A stretch of 64,000 nt of DNA from CAZFLD01 sp964519835 (GTDB lineage Bacteria; Spirochaetota; Spirochaetia; DSM-27196; CAZFLD01), in NCBI GenBank assembly GCA_964519835.1, contig CAZFLD010000010.1:19122-83121 (forward strand), given 5' to 3'. Under the pieces are notes generated by a model. It was not told where the DNA came from, made no database searches, and saw only the letters and a list, made by a program, of their open reading frames with translations. Of the stretch, positions 16,022-24,992 are shown in pieces. The translations under genes were made by a program, and so were the position numbers. Every line of letters starts with the position of its first letter. Position 1 is the first letter of the stretch.

Positions 16022-17371
16022 TCAATTCCCCTGCAGCAAGTCCAGGAGCTTGGCCGACCCCTCCTCTTTGACGAAGTTTTTTTCCAAAAGCACATCGTGA
16101 AGCTTGCGTTCCGCGATCTCGTGCTCGATGTAGCTCATTAACCCGTTGTCCTCGTAATACTTACGTACGTCGTCGACCTCCGCCTGACTACGTTCGGCCT
16201 GCTCTTTGATAGCCTCTTCCACCTGCTCTTTGTCGGCTTCGATTCCCTCGAGCTCGATCAGCTTAGCGACGACAAGCTGTTGCTTGAGTCGCTCTTCCGC
16301 GGAGGCGTGCCAGCGGCCGAGCATCTCTTCCTTCGACGATCCTTGGGCCGCGAGCATCTGCTCAACCTGCGTTTCGCTCGCGCGGAACTGTTGCACAAAG
16401 TTGCGCCATGAGGATTCCGCCTCGGCATAGATCATCGAATGGGGGACTTCGACCTCAGTCTCTTCAACGATTTGCGAGAGGAGCCCGTCGATTTTGCGAC
16501 TGCGCATGCGGGATTCGGCTGTCTCCTCGAGGCGTTTTTGCACGTCCTTTTTGAGGTCGTCCAAGGTCTCGTATGTGTCGCTGATGTCTTGGGCAAGCTC
16601 ATCGTCCAAGTCCGGCAGCTGCCGCTCCTTGATAGCCTTGACCGTGACACCGATCTTTTTGGTTTGGCCGGCAAGGTCTTTGTTTTCCAGGTCCTCAGGA
16701 TAGGTTTTTTCAATGACCGCCTCGTCGTCGATTTTGAGGCCCAGGATATCGTCGTCGATCTGATACAGGTTGTAGCCGCTTCCCACGGTAAACACAAAGT
16801 CTTCACGCTTGGTGCCGTCAACCATCTCACCCTCGTCGCCGACTTCCCAGTAATCGACTGTAACGATGTTGTCCTTTTCGACCTCGCCGCCTTCTTTGTC
16901 CGTGACGATGGAGTTCTGTTCCTGCAAAGTCTTGAGCTCGCGATCTAAATCCTCATCGGAAACCTCTACTTTGGGAACCGTGACGGTGAGGCCCGTGTAC
17001 TCTCCGAGCGTTAGTTCCGGATACACGTCGTAGTTAACGCTGTAGGTAAAATCCTTCTCGAGGTCGAGCGTGGGCTCTCCGTTGATCTTCGGGGTGGAGT
17101 AAGGCAGCGGCTTTTCCTCGATCTCGTCAAACGCCTCTTTTAGGCTGTCGTTGAGGATTTTTTCCATGGCCTCGATGCGAAATCCTTCGCCGAACTTACG
17201 CTCGAGGACCTCTTTGGGTACCTTGCCTTTGCGGAACCCCTTTATTTGTGCGGTTTTTGCGTAGCCGGAAACAAGGTCGTTGTATTCCTTTTGCACAGTC
17301 TCTTTGTCCACCGTGATGGTGAGCTTCACAGCCGACTGTTCCAGCGACTCCACGTTTTTCTCTTTAATCAC
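16022..17371 (-). CDS. tig: trigger factor
   Basis: 449 residues. The N-terminal ribosome-binding domain has the signature GFRKGKVPKEVLE; the FKBP-type prolyl isomerase domain (DIVTVDYWEVGDEGEMVDGT) and the helical C-terminal chaperone arms follow. It binds nascent chains at the ribosomal exit tunnel. The start is GTG with a GGGGG binding site. It lies 125 nt downstream of tRNA-Gly and heads the tig-clpP-clpX-argF run. Confidence 0.96.
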   Translation of the reverse strand: MIKEKNVESLEQSAVKLTITVDKETVQKEYNDLVSGYAKTAQIKGFRKGKVPKEVLERKFGEGFRIEAMEKILNDSLKEAFDEIEEKPLPYSTPKINGEPTLDLEKDFTYSVNYDVYPELTLGEYTGLTVTVPKVEVSDEDLDRELKTLQEQNSIVTDKEGGEVEKDNIVTVDYWEVGDEGEMVDGTKREDFVFTVGSGYNLYQIDDDILGLKIDDEAVIEKTYPEDLENKDLAGQTKKIGVTVKAIKERQLPDLDDELAQDISDTYETLDDLKKDVQKRLEETAESRMRSRKIDGLLSQIVEETEVEVPHSMIYAEAESSWRNFVQQFRASETQVEQMLAAQGSSKEEMLGRWHASAEERLKQQLVVAKLIELEGIEADKEQVEEAIKEQAERSQAEVDDVRKYYEDNGLMSYIEHEIAERKLHDVLLEKNFVKEEGSAKLLDLLQGN

Positions 17372-17495
17372 AAAGCAACCCCCGATTCAGAATACAATAT
17401 CGGCCGACAGACGACGGAGCTTGTGGCGCCCCGTCCTTGCCGGGCGAGTATCAAAAAAGGCGACCCGGTGGTGCCGGATCGCCTGTATGCGTGTA

Positions 17496-17567
17496 AGCGG
17501 GAGACGGGATTCGAACCCGCGACATCCACCTTGGCAAGGTGGAGCTCTACCACTGAGCTACTCCCGC
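17496..17567 (-). tRNA. tRNA-Gly(GCC)
   Basis: Minus strand: acceptor GCGGGAG/CTCCCGC, anticodon loop TTGCCAA in a CCACC/GGTGG stem, giving GCC; the discriminator is U as is usual for glycine. It is the last of five clustered tRNAs. Confidence 0.96.
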
Positions 17568-17619
17568 AATTCGGCGATCGGCGACAGTACCGGCGGTGCC
17601 TCACGGTCGCCCTGATAGG

Positions 17620-17701
<82 letters not shown>

Positions 17702-17752
17702 AGTGATAGTAGCGGAGTTGGACCTCGTCGTCAACGAGAACCCCCGCCTATC

Positions 17753-17825
17753 TGAGCCGTGCAGGGATCGAACCTGCGACCCGCAGATTAAGAGTCTGCT
17801 GCTCTACCAGCTGAGCTAACGGCCC
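17753..17825 (-). tRNA. tRNA-Lys(CUU)
   Basis: Minus strand: acceptor GGGCCGT pairs with ACGGCTC (one G-U), anticodon loop CTCTTAA in GCAGA/TCTGC, giving CUU for AAG codons. Confidence 0.95.
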
Positions 17826-17832
17826 AACGCAT

Positions 17833-17906
<74 letters not shown>

Positions 17907-17971
17907 ATCGTTCCACGCGCCCGCCGTTGGGCGGGACGCACCGGTCGGTCCGTCGCGGGGACGGCCGTGAG

Positions 17972-18044
17972 GGTGGATGACGGGATTTGAACCCGCGACA
18001 ACCAGATCCACAATCTGGTGCTCTACCCCTGAACTACATCCACC
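17972..18044 (-). tRNA. tRNA-His(GUG)
   Basis: Minus strand: anticodon loop TTGTGGA in CCAGA/TCTGG gives GUG. The extra 5' G(-1) typical of tRNA-His is encoded opposite C73. It is the first gene of the His-Arg-Lys-Leu-Gly cluster. Confidence 0.95.
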
Positions 18045-18063
18045 ACGATTTGCAGGCGCATAC

Positions 18064-18091
18064 AATGCATCAAAAGCGTCGCCGCTGTCAA
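18064..18091 (-). promoter_or_regulatory. probable promoter of the tRNA cluster
   Basis: A perfect TTGACA (18091-18086 on the minus strand) lies 41 nt before tRNA-His. The best -10 at 16 nt spacing is a weak TGCATT (18069-18064). Confidence 0.45.
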
Positions 18092-18099
18092 CCCGGACG

Positions 18100-18483
18100 T
18101 GCTCGAAGCATACAGCGGGCGCAAGGCGACCGTCCCGCCAATCCTCTATGCTCGTATGGCTTGATTCGGCTTGGCGGGTCGATCTGCCTGCCCTGAGGCC
18201 TGGGCGCGCGGAGGGCTTGGCGGTCTGGTGGGGAGTGCGGGCTCCGGGGGGAGTCTTGTAGTTGAGTGGATCGAGACTGTCCGGATTGTCTTCGCCAAAG
18301 GGCGCAAGACTTATGAGGCAGTCCCCAAAAATCCGTAGAAAACCGGTAGGACAACTGGTAGGGACGTACCTTGGACGTCGACGATCTCGTATTCACCCGT
18401 CGATGGTTATTTGCCAAGCCTCGGGGTGCCCTGCGCGCCTGCCTGGGGCCACCGGCCGGAAGCCGGCGTGTTGTGGGGCGTGG
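18100..18483. other. intergenic region, nothing recognised
   Basis: About 380 bp between the tRNA promoter and the cupin gene. The open frames on either strand are Arg/Pro/Ser-rich and show no family features. I looked for tmRNA, RNase P RNA and SRP RNA hallmarks and saw none. The right end holds the TAGACT element of the cupin gene (18484-18489). Confidence 0.4.
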
Positions 18484-18495
18484 TAGACTCGGGCT

Positions 18496-18852
18496 ATGGC
18501 AAAGCATATCAAGGAACCGAGCGTTGTTGAGGCGGCCGGCAACCTGCCGAAGCGCATCGAGGAGTTTGTTGGGCGGGTCAACAACGATACAAGCGGGGTG
18601 AGCGTGGCGCTGATGACGTCACCGGCGGGGTGGGTGGAGCCTGGCCAGCGGCCAGGTTTCACCGAGGTCACTCTGGTGCTCGGGGGCACGGTCCACGTGG
18701 AGACCGAGGACGAGACCTTCGAGGTGGCGGCCGGGGAGGCGATCATTCTACAGCCCGGCGAGTGGGTTCGCTACAGTACTCCCGCCGGGGCACGGTACGT
18801 GGCGGTGTGTGTGCCGGCCTTTTCTCCGGACTCGGTTCACCGCGACGAATGA
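18496..18852 (+). CDS. cupin-domain protein
   Basis: 118 residues forming one small beta-barrel: the segments LVLGGTVHVETEDETFEV and GEAIILQPGEWVRYSTPAGARYV match the two conserved cupin motifs, though the metal-binding histidines are mostly replaced. Such single-cupin proteins bind small molecules or metals; no specific role can be given. TAGACT ends 6 nt before the ATG and there is no Shine-Dalgarno sequence, so the mRNA may be leaderless. A perfect hairpin follows the stop. Confidence 0.8.
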   Translation: MAKHIKEPSVVEAAGNLPKRIEEFVGRVNNDTSGVSVALMTSPAGWVEPGQRPGFTEVTLVLGGTVHVETEDETFEVAAGEAIILQPGEWVRYSTPAGARYVAVCVPAFSPDSVHRDE

Positions 18853-18856
18853 GTCC

Positions 18857-18878
18857 GGGCGCCGCAAAAACGGCGCCC
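18857..18878. terminator. hairpin between convergent cupin and rarA genes
   Basis: GGGCGCCG and CGGCGCCC pair perfectly around CAAAAA. There is no T run on either side, so it may act as a weak or Rho-assisted bidirectional stop. Confidence 0.45.
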
Positions 18879-18903
18879 GCCGGCGTCGGTTCGATTCGAT
18901 GCG

Positions 18904-21279
18904 TTAGCGCGTGGAAGGTGCCGTGGCGCTTCCGATCACAAAGACGTGCCGGCGTGTGAGGGCGCCGTCTTGACCGGCGCGGTGCAAGAGTTGCACGAGC
19001 GACTGTCGCTGCTTGTTATCCAAGACCGGTCCGACGGCGGCGGCATACCCGGCGGCAACGGGGGTGCCTGAGGCGCGGCCCGGAACACCGCCGACCCCTA
19101 CAGCGCCCTCTGAGACGCGGGAGGCGTTCTCGTTGTAGCCGGCCAATCCAAAAAGCGCCTCGAGCTCCCGCGATGATGGGCGCCACGGTGTCTCAACCTC
19201 ATGGCGGACGACCGACACATCCGTGAAGTACCGCCCTAGGAGGTCGGCGATTCCCTCCACAGTGTGTTGTTCGTCGCCGCGTTCCGACGCGTAGCGTTTT
19301 TCGGCCAGCTCGAGTGCTCTGAGAAGGCCCGACTCTTCGGCGGCCCGGGCGGCGGAAGCCAGGTCGCCAAACCCCGCCTGGCCGGTGTTCCGGAGCTTGT
19401 AGAGCATTTCTAGGGGCCGCGAATTCTCGAGGTACAGAGACTCCGCCGAGCGAAACTCCGCACCGGGCCGGAGCACCGCGGCCACCGTGGCGAGCCGTTT
19501 CTCGGCGGCGCCGGCCACTACGATGATGTTGCGACAAACCGCGCCCTCAAACGCCGCTCCCCCCAACGCCCGGTCCTCGAACGGTTCACCGTTGTAGCTC
19601 ACGTCGATGGAAAAGTCGGGGCCCTCGGCCGGGCGGAGGAGGGGGCGCTCGAGCTCCGGTAACTCGGCGGCGCGGACAACTGCCGAGTCGTACGGTCGCG
19701 GGGAGCGCAGCACCGCCAGCACAAGACCCTCGGGCGCGGCCCGGTGAAGCTCCCACGGAAGAAGGCCCTCCCCCAGATCGACACCCAGGAGTCTCGCATG
19801 GCGAGGCGGATCCCACCCATCGAGAAGTGCGTCCCGAACCGCAGCGAGGCTTTCACCGGCGCCGGAGAGAATTCGCGCAGACCATCGCCTTCGGGCGGCG
19901 CCGGACGGATCAGCGGTGAGGTTTTCCTCGTACTCCCGCATTCCCGCCTGTTCGGCGGCCTCGAGCAAATCGCGGCGCCGGGCGATTTGGTGCTTAATAC
20001 GTCCCTCGTAACCCGAGTCGGATGGACGGAAAAAGGTCCGGTCCGCGAGCTCCGTCGGCAGGTAACGTTGCGCGACCCAATGGTCTTTGTAGGCATGAGG
20101 ATAGAGGTAGCCTTTGCCGTGACCCAGGTCTTCAGCATCGCGACCCGTGTCCCGCAGATGATTTGGTATCTCGGCTTGGCGTTCCTCCTCCACCGTCTTG
20201 ATTGCGTCGAATACGGAAAGCACGGAGTTGGATTTGGGCGCTGTCGCGAGGTACAGGACGGCTTCCGAGAGGATCAGGCGGCCCTCGGGGAGGCCGATTC
20301 GGTCAAAGGCGGATGCAGCGGACACCGCGACGGTAAGGGCCTGTGGATCGGCCAAGCCGATGTCCTCGGCCGCCGATATCATCATTCGTCGCAGAACAAA
20401 CCGAGGATCCTCGCCGGCGGCGAGCATACGCGCCAACCAGTAGAGCGCCGCATCGGGATCGGATCCTCTGATCGACTTGATAAATGCGCTTATCGTGTCG
20501 AAGTGGTAGTCGCCGTCGGCGTCGTAGAGAAGCGCTCGCTGCTGGATGCTCTCTTCGGCTACCTCGATTGTTATGTGAATACTACCGCCACTCTGCTCCG
20601 AGGTCTCTACTGCGAGCTCGAGGGCGTTCAAGAGGCTTCGGGCATCACCGTCGGCCACACGGACCAAGTGGTCCTTGGCCGCCTCGTCGATAGTAATCTC
20701 GAGCGATCCGTACCCTCTCTCCTCGTCCCGGAGGCTCTGCTCCAAGATGGAACAGAGATTGTTGTCGGTAAGCGGCCTCAGCTGAAAAACCCGGCTGCGT
20801 GAGACCAGCGCGGAGTTGACCGCGAAGAATGGATTCTCGGTTGTGGCACCCACGAGAATAACGGTGCCGTTTTCCACCCACGGCAGCAATGCGTCCTGCT
20901 GAGACTTGTTCCAACGGTGAACCTCGTCCACAAACAGGATTGTCCTCTTGCCCTGGATCTCACGATGGCCCTTTGCCTCTTCGATGGCGGCCCGAATGTC
21001 CTTTACTCCCGCAAGGACGGCATTAATCGCCGTAAAGTGGCTCTGTGTGGTGCCGGCAATAACTCGAGCCAACGTGGTTTTCCCCGTGCCCGGCGGTCCC
21101 GAGAAGATCAAAGAAGAGAGTTGATCGATTTGAATGGCACGTCGAAGGAGTCTTCCAGGTCCGATGATGTGCTCTTGCCCAACGAATTCTTCGAGTGTGC
21201 GGGGGCGCATTCGCGACGCCAGAGGTTCTCTTGTCGTGCCGCTAAATGTGCTGCTAAATAGGGACGGCTGATCGGCCAC
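18904..21279 (-). CDS. rarA: RarA/MgsA replication-associated ATPase, extended
   Basis: 791 residues. The first 430 or so match RarA: Walker A GPPGTGKTTLA, Walker B ILFVDEVHRWN, sensor GATTENPFF, and the C-terminal GYLYPHAYKDHWV segment. RarA tends stalled replication forks. The remaining 350 residues are an extra region; HARLLGVDLGEGLLPWEL resembles the glycine-rich first motif of a SAM-dependent methyltransferase fold, followed by a helical part and a Gly/Val/Ala-rich loop. The start is GTG at 21279, with TACAGT ending 6 nt upstream. The gene is divergent from the secreted-protein operon. Confidence 0.88.
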   Translation of the reverse strand: MADQPSLFSSTFSGTTREPLASRMRPRTLEEFVGQEHIIGPGRLLRRAIQIDQLSSLIFSGPPGTGKTTLARVIAGTTQSHFTAINAVLAGVKDIRAAIEEAKGHREIQGKRTILFVDEVHRWNKSQQDALLPWVENGTVILVGATTENPFFAVNSALVSRSRVFQLRPLTDNNLCSILEQSLRDEERGYGSLEITIDEAAKDHLVRVADGDARSLLNALELAVETSEQSGGSIHITIEVAEESIQQRALLYDADGDYHFDTISAFIKSIRGSDPDAALYWLARMLAAGEDPRFVLRRMMISAAEDIGLADPQALTVAVSAASAFDRIGLPEGRLILSEAVLYLATAPKSNSVLSVFDAIKTVEEERQAEIPNHLRDTGRDAEDLGHGKGYLYPHAYKDHWVAQRYLPTELADRTFFRPSDSGYEGRIKHQIARRRDLLEAAEQAGMREYEENLTADPSGAARRRWSARILSGAGESLAAVRDALLDGWDPPRHARLLGVDLGEGLLPWELHRAAPEGLVLAVLRSPRPYDSAVVRAAELPELERPLLRPAEGPDFSIDVSYNGEPFEDRALGGAAFEGAVCRNIIVVAGAAEKRLATVAAVLRPGAEFRSAESLYLENSRPLEMLYKLRNTGQAGFGDLASAARAAEESGLLRALELAEKRYASERGDEQHTVEGIADLLGRYFTDVSVVRHEVETPWRPSSRELEALFGLAGYNENASRVSEGAVGVGGVPGRASGTPVAAGYAAAVGPVLDNKQRQSLVQLLHRAGQDGALTRRHVFVIGSATAPSTR

Positions 21280-21285
21280 GGCTCA

Positions 21286-21337
21286 ACTGTAGTGGGCTCG
21301 GCCTTTGTTGGGAAGCGGTGGTCTTTTGGGATACAAT
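21286..21337. promoter_or_regulatory. divergent promoters of rarA and the secreted-protein operon
   Basis: Minus strand: TTCCCA (21314-21309), 17 nt, TACAGT (21091+195 to 21286, i.e. 21291-21286), 6 nt, GTG. Plus strand: TTGGGA (21308-21313), 18 nt, TACAAT (21332-21337), 8 nt, ATG at 21346. The two -35 elements lie on top of each other, so binding at one may exclude the other. Neither gene has a Shine-Dalgarno sequence. Confidence 0.5.
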
Positions 21338-21345
21338 GGGCTGCG

Positions 21346-23433
21346 ATGAATCGCTCCCGGCCGCCCTTGCAGGCCGCTCTTGTACTTCTGCTTGTTGTCG
21401 CCTCTTCTGCCGCTGCGGATCCTCCCTCGTGGGTAAACGACTTGTCTGCGGACACACGAGCAGACCTGCGGCTGGTGTTCGAGCGACTAGACCAGCTTCG
21501 CGGCCAATTCGCCGATGGGACCTCACGATTCACGGATCGGGTTCATGCAGCATGGATGGAGCAATCCGACGACTACCCGACCCTGATCCGGTCCCTGAGC
21601 GACCTCGGGTACTCGATTCAATACGACGGTGGGGCCGGAGGGCGGACACAGACCGTCGCAGCCTCCGCCATGGTTCGGGACATCAACCGCCTTGAATCGG
21701 ACCTCCTTGGTCTTCTTGCGGACGAGAGACCGTTGCCGGACGAACCGGGGTACGCGGGGGCTGCGCAGTACTTGCTGGACCGGCTATCGTCCCTCGGGCT
21801 TCCCGCGGAGCAACTGGTCGATGCTCGCGATAACATCTACGGTGTAGTCGACGAGCTGAGTGGGGCCGATGCGGTTTCCGCCTACATAGAGGCGCTCGAC
21901 GGTGCAATCGATGTACCCAACCGGTCAAGCGTCGCCTCGCTCCGGTTTGTGCTTCGCCGCGCCGTGGACGAGTGGTGGTGGCGTTTGCTGACCGCGGAGG
22001 GCCGCGCCGAGGCGCGGGAGCTCCTCGAGATGCACGTGCAGGCGGCCGAAGAGGCCGCGGTGGATCTGTCTTCGGACTTAAGGACACTTAGTGCGGCTTT
22101 GACACGGGCCGAAGTCTTGGAAGAGACGATGTTGGGTGCGGCGCGGAGCTTGGCATTGTCGCCGGACTTGATTCTGGACTCACGGAGGCCTTCCGAGGCT
22201 GCCGCGCTTGTCGAGACACCGGTGCGACTTGCCTTTTCCCACCTTCGCAGGCTTGCGGTCGAAGTTCCTTTGATTGCGTACCTGGCTCCGCGAGTTGTTT
22301 TGTTTTGGACTGCGGCCACGCCCGGAGAGCGGCTTTTGATTGCGGAGGCCGGGTCAGGTTCGACTCCGATGCTCGAGGCCGGCGCTTGGTATCTGCAGGT
22401 CCTGGCCGAAGATCTTTTGGTAGAGGAACCCGCGGCGAGCTTACTCGCCGCCGCTGAGGCGGATCTCGACGAGTACCGGCGCGGTCTCGACGGCGCCGAG
22501 GAACAGGCGGCCTTGGAGAGCTATCGCGAGGCGGGGCGGGAGGTCGTAGCGGAGGCCAAGAGACGTCTCGCGGCCGATCCTCCGGGTCAATCGGACCGGC
22601 TTTCGGAGGCACTTCGGTGGTCCCTTCTTGCGGTCCTCCGCAACCGCTACGCTCAGCTGCGGGCATCGCAGGATTCGGAGCTGGGGCCCGTGTTGAGCCG
22701 CTTTGTTCAGACACTCACGGAGCGGGTCGTCTCTACCGCCGCGCAAGACATTGCCGGCCGGGGCACAAGCGCACGAAGTCCGGAGTCGGCCATTCTCCCC
22801 GCTGTGTACCCATATGATGTCGTAGTGAGCTTTGCATCCGACGTGCGGCCCGTGTCCCAGGCGGCACAGACCGCGGCGCTCGCCGAGGGTTTTGCCGAGG
22901 AAACACGAGAGGAGGGCGCGCGCTCGGGTTTTGCATTTGTGCCGCTAAACTGGCTGAGAGAGCATGGGTGGACCGCCGTAGCATTCGCGGGAGCCGCCGG
23001 GGACTCGTTGGCCGACGCCGAGGACTATACAACGATCTTGGCGCGTGCCCTGGTGGTCGGAGATACCGTCGATGAGGATTTGGTCGTGCGGGCAATTCTG
23101 GTTTCCCGGGTTATGGACGATATGGCTGCCGCGGCGGGCGGTGGAGCGGTCCTGGTGGACACGGTCCCGGCGCGCACCGCACGCGCGGTTGCGGAAGCCG
23201 AGCTCCTCGATCGTCTCTATCGATGCGAGCTAACGTTGGCGGAGTTCTTCCGTGCTCTAGACGTTGTACTGGTGGCTTCCGGCCGTGGCGATCTCCGTGA
23301 CTTGCTCGGGGAGGATGCGAGCTTTCTGGATGCAGCGTTGTACCTTGTGGCCGTCCGTCGGGGCAGGGTTGAGGCCGGGCTCGCCGTGCTGGAAGCAGGT
23401 CGCAGAGCGGGCAGACAGGGAGCGGAAGAGTGA
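21346..23433 (+). CDS. large secreted helical protein, unknown
   Basis: 695 residues from the ATG at 21346, beginning with a signal peptide (QAALVLLLVVASSAAA). The mature protein is almost wholly alpha-helical by composition, rich in Ala, Leu, Glu and Arg, with no cysteines to speak of and no motif I recognise. It is probably periplasmic. Its last codons overlap the GTGA start of the lipoprotein that follows, so the two are translationally coupled and likely work together in the envelope, perhaps with the glycosyltransferase next in line. Confidence 0.75.
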   Translation: MNRSRPPLQAALVLLLVVASSAAADPPSWVNDLSADTRADLRLVFERLDQLRGQFADGTSRFTDRVHAAWMEQSDDYPTLIRSLSDLGYSIQYDGGAGGRTQTVAASAMVRDINRLESDLLGLLADERPLPDEPGYAGAAQYLLDRLSSLGLPAEQLVDARDNIYGVVDELSGADAVSAYIEALDGAIDVPNRSSVASLRFVLRRAVDEWWWRLLTAEGRAEARELLEMHVQAAEEAAVDLSSDLRTLSAALTRAEVLEETMLGAARSLALSPDLILDSRRPSEAAALVETPVRLAFSHLRRLAVEVPLIAYLAPRVVLFWTAATPGERLLIAEAGSGSTPMLEAGAWYLQVLAEDLLVEEPAASLLAAAEADLDEYRRGLDGAEEQAALESYREAGREVVAEAKRRLAADPPGQSDRLSEALRWSLLAVLRNRYAQLRASQDSELGPVLSRFVQTLTERVVSTAAQDIAGRGTSARSPESAILPAVYPYDVVVSFASDVRPVSQAAQTAALAEGFAEETREEGARSGFAFVPLNWLREHGWTAVAFAGAAGDSLADAEDYTTILARALVVGDTVDEDLVVRAILVSRVMDDMAAAAGGGAVLVDTVPARTARAVAEAELLDRLYRCELTLAEFFRALDVVLVASGRGDLRDLLGEDASFLDAALYLVAVRRGRVEAGLAVLEAGRRAGRQGAEE

Positions 23434-24980
23434 GGTGGCGGGCACTGCTTATTGCGGCCACGGTGTTGTTTATCGCGCTGGCGGGCGGCTGTGGTGGCAG
23501 TAGCGACTCCTCGGATGGTGATCCAGGCGATCCGCCGGGCGGCGGTCCGGTGAGCACGGACTCCGGAGACGGTACCTCGCCCGATGTTCCAACGGACATC
23601 CAAGATCCGGCGGAAGCCGACCGCGGCGACCCGGACGACGGCGTTCCGGAGACCGGCCGCGTAACGCTCCCCGACCTTTCTCGCGGCGCCCCAGCCGTGG
23701 TGTGGGAGACATCCATCGGTCGACCGGTGGAAACGCGCCCGTTTCGTGTTGGCGAATCGCTATTGGTCTTGAGCGAGGACGGATATGTCCTCGCGTACCG
23801 GGTGCAGGACGGCTCACTTATCGATACAACGGAGCTCGGCCGGCGCGTGGAAGGAGCCGCGGCGATCTCCGGTGATGTGATTTGTTTTCCTGAAGGTCCC
23901 AAAAGACTTTACGGGTTTTTATTGGCACGCGGCACCAAGCTTTGGACCGCCGATGTGGACGGGCCTATTACGGCAGGCCCGATCGTGGCGCACGGCTCGT
24001 TTGTCTTGGCCGGCGCAAGCGCGGTTCACGCGTACGATCCGGAGGAAGGCCTGGAGGCCTGGACCACCGTTGTGGGTTCCGCGGTAACCGCCTTGGCCGC
24101 GTCCCCCGGGGACGTGGCGGTCGGGATGCGAAACGGGCGCATTATGCTGCTCGACGGCGCCACAGGTGAGGAGCGCTGGCTTTCCCGTGCGACCGGCGAC
24201 ACTCCACGACACCTCGCCGGCATGGACGACGTCTTGATTGTTTTTGGCCGGCAAGGAAGCGTCGGAACAGTTTCCCTCGAGGACGGAAGCTACACACCTT
24301 TGGATATCGCGAATATCGGACCGGTACTCGGACTTCCAGGGGTCGATCCCGACAGCGGCGAGGTTTTTGTCGTAGATGAGTCGGGTATGGCCGTGGGAAT
24401 ATCGGTCCGGGAGGCCGCCGTAATCTGGACACAAGGTCTCGCCGAGCCGTCTTCATTGCCCGTTGCCCTCGCCCAAGCAATGGTTGTGATTGCGCTTGAC
24501 ACAGGGGGCGTCGTTGCCCTTGATCGTAGCGACGGTTCCCCGCTCTGGAGCACGGATGGCGAGTGGTGGGCGCCGGGCGGTGCTCTCCTCAATGACGACG
24601 GCATTGTTGTGGTCGGTCGCCACGGTGTCCTCAGGCGCCTTGTGCCCGAAGAATCCTACACGACGCGCGACGCCCCCGCGACCCAAACGATGCGGTTTGT
24701 GCCCAGGTCCGAGCCCTACGAGGATGTGCCTGTGCGCGGCGAGCTATACCTCCATTTGCCGGAAGCGGGCGTCTATGAGGTCAATCTGCCGGGGCAAGAG
24801 CGCACGCCCGTGGAGCTTCGGTTGTACAATAACGACCGTCAGGTGGCGTCTAATGCGGGAAAAGTCGGCCTTGATAGCGGCTTCCGCGTGGAAGTTTCCG
24901 GCGCGCGTGAGTTGCGTATGGAAGTTGTAAGCGAGCAAGCGGGAAGTCTTACATTGGTGGTTACCCGAGTAGACGGGTAG
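23430..24980 (+). CDS. beta-propeller lipoprotein (PQQ-like repeats)
   Basis: 516 residues. A signal peptide ends in the lipobox LAGGC, followed by an acidic Gly/Asp/Pro-rich linker (to about residue 75) that would extend the protein from the membrane. The rest has PQQ-type beta-propeller repeats such as AYDPEEGLEAWTTVVGSAV, LLDGATGEERWLSRATGD and ALDRSDGSPLWSTDGEWW. Such propellers serve as binding platforms (BamB is an example) or enzymes. The GTG start overlaps the previous stop (GTGA). A C-terminal beta domain follows the propeller. Confidence 0.85.
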   Translation: MRWRALLIAATVLFIALAGGCGGSSDSSDGDPGDPPGGGPVSTDSGDGTSPDVPTDIQDPAEADRGDPDDGVPETGRVTLPDLSRGAPAVVWETSIGRPVETRPFRVGESLLVLSEDGYVLAYRVQDGSLIDTTELGRRVEGAAAISGDVICFPEGPKRLYGFLLARGTKLWTADVDGPITAGPIVAHGSFVLAGASAVHAYDPEEGLEAWTTVVGSAVTALAASPGDVAVGMRNGRIMLLDGATGEERWLSRATGDTPRHLAGMDDVLIVFGRQGSVGTVSLEDGSYTPLDIANIGPVLGLPGVDPDSGEVFVVDESGMAVGISVREAAVIWTQGLAEPSSLPVALAQAMVVIALDTGGVVALDRSDGSPLWSTDGEWWAPGGALLNDDGIVVVGRHGVLRRLVPEESYTTRDAPATQTMRFVPRSEPYEDVPVRGELYLHLPEAGVYEVNLPGQERTPVELRLYNNDRQVASNAGKVGLDSGFRVEVSGARELRMEVVSEQAGSLTLVVTRVDG

Positions 24981-24992
24981 GGATCGGTCCTT

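Noticed and set aside
18088..18507. 139-codon minus-strand open frame before the cupin gene
   Set aside because: Arg/Pro/Ser-rich composition typical of a non-coding frame in GC-rich DNA, overlaps the tRNA promoter, no homology features.
23918..23940. Sigma54-like TTGGCACGCGG inside the beta-propeller gene
   Set aside because: There is no GC at the -12 position, so spacing and the second half of the consensus fail.
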